Assembly: GCA_007116205.1 (NCBI GenBank)
Contig: SKIY01000009.1
Location: forward strand, 1-6,372
Length of the DNA stretch: 6,372 nt
Direction: 5' to 3'
Source: Candidatus Izemoplasma sp.
GTDB lineage: Bacteria; Bacillota_I; Bacilli_A; Izemoplasmatales; Izemoplasmataceae
Shown here: positions 1 to 5,910 of the stretch, piece by piece
Numbering within the stretch: the first letter of the stretch is position 1
How the letters are laid out: each line of letters starts with the position of its first letter
The notes under the pieces: model-generated
Databases searched by the model: none
The model's input: only the letters and a program-made list of their open reading frames with translations
What the model was told of the DNA's origin: nothing
Position numbers and translations under genes: made by a program

Positions 1-305
1 CCCTCGCTCGCAAAAGCTTCATTATGATACACCCCAATGAAATATCCTGATGCTTCTTCAAGTTGTTCAATCGCAGTTAAGTATGGCCCATAAGCCGTTG
101 TTTCTACTGAAACATCCAGATTTGCTTCAAGTAAATCAATTAATGGCACCTTATCCTCTAAATCAAACGCAACTTGATGTGTTGTTTGCGTTTCACCTTC
201 CCCAACAAGTATTGTTAAATACCCGCTGTCATCAGTATCCTCATTACAAGCGACACTGGCAAATCCAATCATTAAAAATAGTACCAGTAAGAATAGTTTT
301 TTCAT
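1..305 (-). CDS. DUF4430-domain lipoprotein, N-terminal part (runs off the window)
   Basis: This is a secreted, lipid-anchored protein, probably involved in cobalamin capture or uptake. Translation starts at an ATG at 305-303, seven bases after a strong AAGGAGG at 313-319. Residues 1-19 form a lipoprotein signal peptide: MKK, a hydrophobic core of about 13 residues, then SVA before Cys20, the predicted lipidated residue. After an acidic linker, the mature part reads like the DUF4430 / transcobalamin C-terminal-like fold: a VPLIDLLEAN segment, then AYGPYLTAIEQL, then GYFIGVYHNEAFASEG, matching the family's 'LldlL...yG.yitsI...yW.yyvNg.' pattern. About 101 codons are visible and the 3' end lies beyond base 1. 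The upstream cobalamin riboswitch independently supports a B12-related role. In Bacillota such proteins often sit beside ECF-type transporter genes, which would be expected off-window. The domain call comes from pattern recall, not a profile search. Confidence 0.85.
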   Translation of the reverse strand, partial: MKKLFLLVLFLMIGFASVACNEDTDDSGYLTILVGEGETQTTHQVAFDLEDKVPLIDLLEANLDVSVETTAYGPYLTAIEQLEEASGYFIGVYHNEAFASE

Positions 306-312
306 GTCATGT

Positions 313-319
313 CCTCCTT
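313..319 (-). promoter_or_regulatory. Ribosome binding site of the DUF4430 lipoprotein
   Basis: AAGGAGG on the minus strand lies seven bases before the ATG at 305. It fixes this start over the out-of-register ATG at 310-308, which meets a stop after two codons. Confidence 0.85.
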
Positions 320-334
320 ATCATATGTTTAACA

Positions 335-360
335 AATAAAAAAACCATCCCCCTGGATGG
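335..360 (-). terminator. Riboswitch-controlled intrinsic terminator
   Basis: On the minus strand, CCATCC (360-355), loop AGGG and GGATGG (350-345) form a perfect 6-bp hairpin. It is followed at once by seven U residues (344-338) and a further AU-rich stretch. It lies between the cobalamin aptamer and the lipoprotein start, so it is the 'off' structure of the riboswitch rather than an end-of-gene terminator. Confidence 0.88.
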
Positions 361-425
361 CGTATACGCATCTTATAAAACGAAAAAAACGTTTTTATAA
401 AAACGATACCACTCATACCCAGGAG
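350..425 (-). promoter_or_regulatory. Antiterminator pairing of the cobalamin riboswitch expression platform
   Basis: The segment CUCCUGGGU (minus strand, 425-417), just 3' of the aptamer core, can pair over 9 bp, including two G-U pairs, with AUCCAGGGG (358-350). The second segment covers most of the 5' arm, the loop and the first base of the 3' arm of the terminator. The two helices cannot coexist. The expected logic is that without cobalamin the 9-bp helix forms and transcription reads through. With cobalamin bound, the CUCCUGG segment is held by the aptamer (loop-loop contact) and the terminator folds. The pairing is seen in sequence; the ligand logic is inferred from the class. Confidence 0.65.
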
Positions 426-442
426 CGTAAACTTTTCAAAGC

Positions 443-585
443 ACTAGGTAGGTCTACCGGCTTGACATCTCTCTACTCTGCACCTTCCCGCTTACGCAGT
501 GGCTTTTGCATTTCGTCCGTCTTACGGTTGCTGGGACAGCTCAGGAATTTAACCTGATTCCCTGTTATGTAATTAAACACCTAAT
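443..585 (-). ncRNA. Cobalamin (adenosylcobalamin-type) riboswitch aptamer
   Basis: Read on the minus strand, this leader has the cobalamin-riboswitch signatures in the right order. First is the 5' P1 strand AUUAGGU (585-579). Next is GGGAAUCAGGUUAAAUUCCUGAGC and then GUCCCAGCAACCGUAA, the class's 'GGGAA..GGUG-AA-UCC..GC-GUCCC' core, and then GCCACUG and GGGAAGGUG. The core closes with the B12 box AGCCGGUAGACCUACC (462-447), close to the consensus AGCCAGGAGACCUGCC. The 3' P1 strand ACCUAGU (449-443) pairs with the 5' strand over 7 bp with one G-U pair. The transcript from the promoter at 597-625 would begin only a few bases before P1. The switch controls the DUF4430 lipoprotein gene and presumably an off-window B12 uptake operon. 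Confidence 0.93.
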
Positions 586-596
586 CCTTCTCTTTA

Positions 597-625
597 AGTG
601 TAATGAATCCATGGCTTATAGTCAA
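597..625 (-). promoter_or_regulatory. Sigma-A-type promoter of the cobalamin riboswitch transcript
   Basis: TTGACT (625-620) and TACACT (602-597) on the minus strand are separated by exactly 17 bp. The predicted start at about 590 is just upstream of the riboswitch P1 helix and downstream of the preceding operon's terminator, so the unit is independently transcribed. Confidence 0.78.
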
Positions 626-633
626 GTTAAATC

Positions 634-660
634 GAAAAAAAAAGACACATTAAAGTGTCT
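634..660 (-). terminator. Intrinsic terminator of the kinase operon
   Basis: On the minus strand, AGACAC (660-655), a 6-nt loop and GTGTCT (648-643) make a perfect 6-bp stem that runs directly into nine U residues. It begins three bases after the stop codon of the last gene of the operon. Confidence 0.88.
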
Positions 661-663
661 ATT

Positions 664-912
664 TTAAGCTTTAATAAACTGCTTAATTTTACGGTATTTT
701 CTTCTAACATAAACCTGTATTTTTTTTAAGCGTGACTCAACATGTTTACTAATGACCCTTACAGCATCTTTAAATACTAATGCAACAGCATAAAGTACTA
801 CAAAAACAGGGCTAAACTGAATCAAAATATCAAAAATCGGTTCTACCATATCAAACATAATCCAATATAAAATAGGTGCTAAAGTTACAATACTCATCAC
901 GATCGTTTTCAC
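664..912 (-). CDS. Small two-helix membrane protein with basic C-terminal tail
   Basis: This is a predicted 82-residue membrane protein of unknown function, the last gene of the operon. I chose the GTG at 912-910 because it overlaps the kinase stop as GTGA, a standard translational-coupling arrangement, with a GGGGGTG run eight bases upstream as a possible ribosome site. An ATG at 897-895 is the alternative. The longer frame back to 978 would overlap the kinase gene by 70 bases and is unlikely. The protein has one hydrophobic helix at about residues 5-20, a short acidic turn, and a second at about 28-48 (FSPVFVVLYAVALVF). A strongly Lys/Arg-rich, probably cytoplasmic, tail follows to the end. 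The helix-plus-basic-tail layout echoes the kinase C-terminus just upstream. It could therefore be a partner of the kinase membrane region, or a detached continuation of it (see findings). Confidence 0.65.
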   Translation of the reverse strand: MKTIVMSIVTLAPILYWIMFDMVEPIFDILIQFSPVFVVLYAVALVFKDAVRVISKHVESRLKKIQVYVRRKYRKIKQFIKA

Positions 913-3551
913 CCAATAAACACCCCCATCGCAATAAGAATAGAAGCATATGCCATATTTGTTTTTATATTTTTCCATATAAACTTGCGACGCAACTTAC
1001 TGATACGTTTCGGTAAAAACAAGTTAACAAAGACAATTAAAATCCATAAACATGTCACAACTAACCAAACTGCAGACGCCAGATATAAGTAAACACTGTT
1101 TAAATACCTAAGGCCACCCTCTAAAACTGTCTGAAAAGCAATGCTTCCATAACCATCTCCATGCATTGGTGATATCGCTAAATGATGTAATAAAACCAAT
1201 ATCCCTAGTAGTGCTACGGCAAGCAATCCTTTATTAAAAATCCGATTACCTTGAATTAAAAAATCAATTGGTTGTGTGCGCTCTTCTTCATAAAAAGCAC
1301 GCATCGCATCATTTTCAGTATTCTTACCCTTTTCACATGCTGGACATCTTCTCACAGATTTATGATAATAATGATACTCCGAATCATGACATGGCCTTAA
1401 TCCATGATTATATTTATTAATTAAATGGTGCCACTGCGATGCAGATGGGCGTTTAATTGACGTTGGTTTACTCACAAATAATGCATTTTTCATCGCTTGC
1501 TGATATGCTTTTGGAAACGCTTCAATCAAACGTGCCGAACGATCTATATCTGCATTTTTATGGCTTTTTTTATGCAAATATATATTGTTTTCAATAAAAT
1601 ATTTTTCTGGTTTTTTTGCAGCGGCGTGTGTCCCAATAAAAGGGTGTACACCTTGAAGAACGATATGAATGATAATGCTTAAATGAAAACGAATGGTTTC
1701 CTTCCCATAAGGATCATAATTATCAACTTTTGGCGGAACCACTACTTTTTCTTCTTCCTCAATTGTTTTAACTGCATTTAAAGACTTCTCAAAAACAAAA
1801 TCTGTCTCTGAATCATCGTTTTCATGTTCGACAATAAGCGGTTCACCTTGTGTGCCTTCAATCACTGTTTCCGTATCAACAGCTGTCTCTGTTTCTGCAT
1901 TTGCTTGTGTTTCTAAATAGGCTTTGTACCGTAAAGCATAGTAATATTCTTGGGGTGTGTAAGCCATACGGTCATGATAGATCTTATCATATTGTTCATC
2001 TTTTGTTGCACAAAGAACAAGATCAGGAATAACAATATTTAACTTCGAGTCGATAAACATTTGATGCAACTCTACAACCATACGATGTTTTTCAAAATTT
2101 TTAAACATGTCTGTAATTTTACGTGCTATCGTTGCTTTTGTTTTATCAGTTATTTTCAGTTTACCAAGTTTTGAACTCTTTAAAAAACGCGTCAGTCGAT
2201 ATAACTTATTTTTAGCTTTAAACGTATACCCAATAACGCTACCATCCTTATAAAGTACCTTCTCTGGCATAATGAAATATGGCTGTAATTTGCGATGAAT
2301 AGGATTTTTAACATGTTCTTTTAACCGATCTTCAAGCTGATATTTTTTTACATATCCTTTAGTAAAAACAAAAGCGTTTATGCGCTTTTTACGGGTTAAG
2401 TAAACTTTACCTAACAAAGATTCATCAATCACTATACTTTCATTTACCGTTACTGGTTTAGTGTCGGTATCATATCTTACAAATAGTGTTGAAATAGTTT
2501 TAAAATGATTTGCTAAATAATCATAATCTTTCGTCTTTTCTTTTAAACACAACGGACATTTTTTAAAATGATTAGGATACTGATGCGTCTTTTTACGTCG
2601 ACAATTTTTAATATTGTCTTTTAATACGCGTAACGAATCCACCCACTCTTGTGCAGTCGGTCTGGGTGAATCTTTTTTATATGGGTTAAAGGCACGGATA
2701 AACAACTCTTGAATTTCCTTAGGGAAAAACGAAAATGGTAGTGCATTTTTGGGTGGTATAATATTACTGTTTATGCCACGGTAAGGAAAGATTTCATTTT
2801 CCATACAATAGTTAATAGCATTCCCATCAAAGTTCATTGTTTGCTTAATACGTGCAGAGAAAGGATGAACGCCCATCATTAAAATCTGGAAGATCAATAT
2901 GGCAAGTCCATAGTTATCATTATTCGATACTCGAACAAGTTTCTTTTTGTTGTTTTTTGAAGCTCTAACAACTTCTGGTGGTGTGTAGTCTGGCGTAAAA
3001 ACATTACAATGGAAGATTTTATCATCAGCGCTTAAAAGCTGAAAACTATCTGTATCGACGACGCCAATCTGCAGTTCAGGATACACAAAGAAATCACTCG
3101 TATTAATATCCCCAATTACGGTATCGTTCTTATGTAAATAGTCCATAACTAAAGAGAGGTTAATCGCAGTAACTACACGATCATACCATGATATATTCGG
3201 AAATTTCTTTTTTTGTAATCCTGGCGTGATAACATGAGATAATTGATTTTTTGCTTGGACACGACTCATCACATAACCAATAAACTTTTGGTTTTCATTA
3301 TAAACAATCCGTTGTGGCCAAGCAATAATCGTTAAGCCTTGATGATTCAGCAATCCAGGCTTTTTATGTACCATTGCTTGAATTTTACTTTCAATTTCAG
3401 GCATTCGATCTAGTGCCCGTTGGTTATACACCTTAACCAATATCTCTTCATTACCTGCTAATTTATAAACCGCCCCTTCACCACCGCGGCCGAGTGGTTT
3501 GCTGTCATCAATTTTAATTTTCGTTTTATCTTCCAAATAGTATGTTTTCAT
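909..3551 (-). CDS. Membrane-anchored tandem kinase/pseudokinase of a TerY-P (VWA-PP2C-kinase) triad
   Basis: This 880-residue Ser/Thr-type protein kinase resembles the YegI-like kinases found with VWA and PP2C genes. Unit 1 (about 1-340) has a glycine loop GRGGEGAVY (21-29), Lys40, a catalytic loop GDINTSDFFV with Asp148, and the DFG-equivalent DTDSFQ with Asp166. It continues with a GVHPF motif (227-231) and a zinc-finger C317-x5-H-x8-CPLC. Unit 2 (about 371-743) repeats the order in degenerate form. In ungapped alignment the catalytic Asp becomes Val492 and the metal-site Asn/Asp becomes Gln497, while Asp510 keeps the DFG position. It is split by an acidic insert (about 547-613), has GVHPF again (634-638), and ends in C721-x5-H-x8-CPAC. 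Two clear membrane helices (about 773-793, 822-846) and a short third at the C-terminus follow. The ATG overlaps the phosphatase stop as TAATG, with only a weak ribosome site, so coupled translation is likely. Substrates are unknown; the PP2C and VWA proteins are the obvious partners. Confidence 0.88.
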   Translation of the reverse strand: MKTYYLEDKTKIKIDDSKPLGRGGEGAVYKLAGNEEILVKVYNQRALDRMPEIESKIQAMVHKKPGLLNHQGLTIIAWPQRIVYNENQKFIGYVMSRVQAKNQLSHVITPGLQKKKFPNISWYDRVVTAINLSLVMDYLHKNDTVIGDINTSDFFVYPELQIGVVDTDSFQLLSADDKIFHCNVFTPDYTPPEVVRASKNNKKKLVRVSNNDNYGLAILIFQILMMGVHPFSARIKQTMNFDGNAINYCMENEIFPYRGINSNIIPPKNALPFSFFPKEIQELFIRAFNPYKKDSPRPTAQEWVDSLRVLKDNIKNCRRKKTHQYPNHFKKCPLCLKEKTKDYDYLANHFKTISTLFVRYDTDTKPVTVNESIVIDESLLGKVYLTRKKRINAFVFTKGYVKKYQLEDRLKEHVKNPIHRKLQPYFIMPEKVLYKDGSVIGYTFKAKNKLYRLTRFLKSSKLGKLKITDKTKATIARKITDMFKNFEKHRMVVELHQMFIDSKLNIVIPDLVLCATKDEQYDKIYHDRMAYTPQEYYYALRYKAYLETQANAETETAVDTETVIEGTQGEPLIVEHENDDSETDFVFEKSLNAVKTIEEEEKVVVPPKVDNYDPYGKETIRFHLSIIIHIVLQGVHPFIGTHAAAKKPEKYFIENNIYLHKKSHKNADIDRSARLIEAFPKAYQQAMKNALFVSKPTSIKRPSASQWHHLINKYNHGLRPCHDSEYHYYHKSVRRCPACEKGKNTENDAMRAFYEEERTQPIDFLIQGNRIFNKGLLAVALLGILVLLHHLAISPMHGDGYGSIAFQTVLEGGLRYLNSVYLYLASAVWLVVTCLWILIVFVNLFLPKRISKLRRKFIWKNIKTNMAYASILIAMGVFIG

Positions 3552-4297
3552 TACTCAAACCCGATAAATAACAGCGTTTTATCATCATCAGTTTTTTTAT
3601 TGATGCGTTCCGATGACAAAAAGCGTTCTAATGATTTCGTAATGCTTTTCTCATTAAAAGTATCCTGTTCAAACACCTTGAAAAAAGGTGCGAAAAACAA
3701 TTGACTAACAGCATTATCTTTTGATGATATCGACATGCTTTCAACACCATCACTCATCAGTGCTACTGCTTCGTAAAATGCATCACATTTTTCATATATT
3801 CCATCTTTTACACTTTGCAAGTTACAAATACTAAACGTGGCATTTGCATACTCTCCGCGTTGTTGTTCCACAATCACCTTATAGGTTTCGTCTTTTAGAC
3901 CAACGGCTGTACAATCGCCCACCTGGCCATAGAACTGACGATCTTTAATACTCAAAAAAACAAGTAGCGTTGCATTTAAGTCTTTTATATCTACTTCTGT
4001 AATATCAGCTTCTTCTTGTAATCGGTTGTGTGTTTTCTCATAAGCTTCCTTAATTAACTCAACGATTGCTTCATCTTCCATTTTTTCCTCTAGGTTTTCC
4101 ACTAAATAATCGACTACAAAATTCGCAGCCAAAGAACTACCCACATCAGCATATTTAGCACTTCCCATACCATCACTAATCGCCGCAACCACACCCAAAT
4201 CATTATCTAATAATTGAAAATAATGCGAATCATGACAAGGGGTATCTGCAGCAATGTGTGATGTGCCAATAACTGAAGCACCATACACTTTAATCAA
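3551..4297 (-). CDS. PP2C-type Ser/Thr phosphatase of a TerY-P triad
   Basis: This is a predicted cytoplasmic, Mn/Mg-dependent protein phosphatase of 248 residues, about the size of a bare catalytic domain. The PP2C metal-binding landmarks are present. They are an N-terminal GTSHIAADTPCHDS segment typical of the VWA/kinase-associated subgroup (usually '.sH...g.pcQD'), SDGMG at 41-45 (Asp42), GDC at 127-129, SDG at 182-184 and a terminal DDDKT at 237-241. No membrane segment or regulatory domain is visible. Translation starts at a TTG (4297-4295), two bases after the VWA stop. A GAGG seven bases upstream lies inside the last VWA codons, and no ATG fits the conserved N-terminus. Its position between the VWA and kinase genes points to a role reversing the kinase's phosphorylations. 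The family resembles E. coli YegK. Which protein it dephosphorylates is inferred, not shown. Confidence 0.9.
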   Translation of the reverse strand: MIKVYGASVIGTSHIAADTPCHDSHYFQLLDNDLGVVAAISDGMGSAKYADVGSSLAANFVVDYLVENLEEKMEDEAIVELIKEAYEKTHNRLQEEADITEVDIKDLNATLLVFLSIKDRQFYGQVGDCTAVGLKDETYKVIVEQQRGEYANATFSICNLQSVKDGIYEKCDAFYEAVALMSDGVESMSISSKDNAVSQLFFAPFFKVFEQDTFNEKSITKSLERFLSSERINKKTDDDKTLLFIGFE

Positions 4298-4299
4298 GT

Positions 4300-4998
4300 C
4301 TATACCTCAAACTCAAAAACATCATCGCTAGGCTTTTCAAGTTTTAACGTATCGCCAACACGACTTGATGAAACACTAGAAAGTGAAGAAGAAACCCATT
4401 GGAATAACTCTTTGAAATTTAATCCTTGAAGCTTAAAGACACGATCTGGTGATCCAGAAATATTTCTTAAAACATCTAAATTTGCATGTTCAACACCAAT
4501 ACCAAAGAAAATAACTTTTTTATTAGAAATCGAACTTTGTAACATCGAACTCGCTTCACGTATATCGTCAGTTGGTTGACCGTCTGTAATCACAAATAAC
4601 CATGGACGGTAATATGATATACCTGCATCTCGATATTCTGCTTTACGGTTTTCAATATTTTTAAGCGCCGTTGCAATACCTTCACCCATTGGGGTCATCC
4701 CATTTACTTTTAACTCTGGTGCTTTACTTTCTGAAACCGTCGCAAAATCTTGAATAACACTTACATTCGCCCCAAACGTAACCACGCTTAAATCGACACG
4801 AACACTCGCAAGATCATCGTCACGCAGTGCTGCATAAAGCGCTTGAACACCTTCATTAAGCTGATTGATAGGATTTCCTCCCATCGAATAGGATACATCC
4901 AACAACAAAACAACTGGACAGCGTGGTTCTGGGTTGTCTAACAAAGCCTCATCGACTACCTCTTTTTCAAATTCGATATCTTGATTAAAATCATCCAT
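4300..4998 (-). CDS. TerY-like von Willebrand factor A domain protein
   Basis: This 232-residue cytoplasmic protein is essentially a single VWA domain with short acidic ends. The metal-ion-dependent adhesion site is complete: DVSYSM (Asp34, Ser36, Ser38), Thr102 in GMTPMGEG, and Asp139 in FVITDGQPTD. The YRPWLFVITDGQPTD block is characteristic of the TerY/YegL branch rather than of adhesins or chelatase subunits. No signal peptide or membrane helix is seen. A Ser-rich stretch near the C-terminus (WVSSSLSSVSSSRVGD, about 201-216) offers possible phosphorylation sites for the kinase encoded downstream. The ATG is preceded by a GAGAGGGG ribosome site. It lies 32 bases after the membrane protein stop and directly before the phosphatase gene. 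VWA proteins of this branch are thought to act as metal-dependent scaffolds in phospho-regulated complexes; that role is inferred here. Confidence 0.9.
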   Translation of the reverse strand: MDDFNQDIEFEKEVVDEALLDNPEPRCPVVLLLDVSYSMGGNPINQLNEGVQALYAALRDDDLASVRVDLSVVTFGANVSVIQDFATVSESKAPELKVNGMTPMGEGIATALKNIENRKAEYRDAGISYYRPWLFVITDGQPTDDIREASSMLQSSISNKKVIFFGIGVEHANLDVLRNISGSPDRVFKLQGLNFKELFQWVSSSLSSVSSSRVGDTLKLEKPSDDVFEFEV

Positions 4999-5030
4999 TA
5001 TAACTACCCCTCTCTAATATATTATCTATT

Positions 5031-5771
5031 TTATAGTAAAAATAATAAGACCATCGCTAAAAATACTGCTTTAAAACTATATTTGCTTCTCAAATAAATA
5101 AACAACCCAAAACATACATAAAGTACATTCAATATTAAAAATAATATTAAACCATTATTAAATGCTTCCAACTCCCCAATAAATAACCTTGTTTCAATAA
5201 GTCCTTGATGCTGATGCATTAGCACGGCACCGTATAAAATAAACACTAAAAGAATACGCAAATAATCCATCAAAGATGGTGAAACATATACTTTCTTCAT
5301 CTGATATAAAAATATGGCAATTCCTGTCAAATAGATAAACATCATAATAGAAGCCACTATATATGCAACATCTATAATCAAATTAGTGTGATTCAACCCA
5401 CCACTCGGTATAATATAATCGATGGCATATCGTAAAAACCCTAAATGAAAGGGTAACCCTAATAAACGCACCACACCATAAGATAGCACAATGAATAAAG
5501 TTGTTAAAATAAAAACATCGATAAACTTGATAAAATTAAAAACACTATTTCGTTTACCAATAACTACCGAATACAAGTTAATATTTAGCACACAAAAAAA
5601 GACAGCTTGAAATAGAAGTCCTACAAGTAGCGTGTTTTCAGAGAAAAACCCACCAACCACAGTATAACTCCACATCGAGCTGTCAAAAAAAACAAATAGA
5701 TAAAAAATGCCCCATATAAAAGCGCCTAAATATATTTGATTCAAGCGATTTTTAAAAGCTGCTTTATACAT
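5031..5771 (-). CDS. Multi-pass integral membrane protein of unknown family, first gene of the kinase operon
   Basis: I do not recognise this 246-residue protein. It is strongly hydrophobic, with about seven predicted membrane helices near residues 13-30, 45-67, 84-107, 130-155, 169-187, 207-227 and 230-246. The last helix runs to the very C-terminus. Charged residues are concentrated in short loops such as GKRNS and YQMKKVYVS. A loop between helices 5 and 6 carries HQHQ, followed by an acidic GELEAF segment. No catalytic motif, signal peptide cleavage site or soluble domain is evident. The ATG follows AGGAGG at a 5-base spacing, and a promoter lies just upstream. Co-transcription with the VWA, phosphatase and kinase genes suggests it is a sensor, channel or membrane docking partner of that module, but nothing in the sequence fixes a function. 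Confidence 0.8.
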   Translation of the reverse strand: MYKAAFKNRLNQIYLGAFIWGIFYLFVFFDSSMWSYTVVGGFFSENTLLVGLLFQAVFFCVLNINLYSVVIGKRNSVFNFIKFIDVFILTTLFIVLSYGVVRLLGLPFHLGFLRYAIDYIIPSGGLNHTNLIIDVAYIVASIMMFIYLTGIAIFLYQMKKVYVSPSLMDYLRILLVFILYGAVLMHQHQGLIETRLFIGELEAFNNGLILFLILNVLYVCFGLFIYLRSKYSFKAVFLAMVLLFLL

Positions 5772-5801
5772 AGCGCCCTCCTATTATCCCCATAATTAAT
5801 T

Positions 5802-5830
5802 ATTCTATCACAATATATACTATTCGTAAA
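5802..5830 (-). promoter_or_regulatory. Promoter of the membrane protein-VWA-PP2C-kinase operon
   Basis: On the minus strand, TTTACG (5830-5825) and TAGAAT (5807-5802) are spaced by 17 bp. A TGA directly before the -10 gives an extended -10 (TGn). The predicted start at about 5795 leaves a leader of roughly 24 bases before the ATG at 5771. The remaining gaps in the operon are 32 bases or less, so this probably drives all five genes. Confidence 0.65.
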
Positions 5831-5855
5831 TATACACTTCCCTCACAGCAGGTCT

Positions 5856-5883
5856 TTGAGGATCGTTTTTTCCGTGTTATAAT
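5856..5883 (+). promoter_or_regulatory. Promoter of dut
   Basis: A consensus TATAAT at 5878-5883 is preceded by TGT (extended -10). A TTGAGG -35 element lies at 5856-5861 with 16-bp spacing. Transcription would start near 5890, about 20 bases before the dut ATG. It is divergent from, and close to, the kinase-operon promoter. Confidence 0.7.
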
Positions 5884-5910
5884 AATCTAAAAAAGAAAGA
5901 CGTGATTATA

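Noticed and set aside
50..400. Plus-strand open frame of 116 codons
   Set aside because: It lies antisense to the lipoprotein gene and its leader, has no ribosome site, and its protein has no recognisable features. The minus strand explains the region better.
390..405. Perfect 16-base palindrome CGTTTTTATAAAAACG followed by a T-run on the minus strand, considered as a second terminator
   Set aside because: The stem is almost all A-U with one G-C pair, so it would be weak. It may be part of the expression platform, but I cannot assign it a role.
357..557. Plus-strand open frame over the riboswitch
   Set aside because: It is an antisense shadow of the cobalamin riboswitch, whose conserved blocks read on the minus strand.
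913..978. Extension of the small membrane protein to an ATG at 978
   Set aside because: It would overlap the kinase coding region by 70 bases and add a charged, non-family-like N-terminus; the GTG overlapping the kinase stop is the standard coupled arrangement.
664..5771. Tellurite resistance operon
   Set aside because: Only the VWA-PP2C-kinase triad is present. No TerB, TerC, TerD, TerE or TerZ-like protein is encoded in the window, so a tellurite phenotype is not supported.
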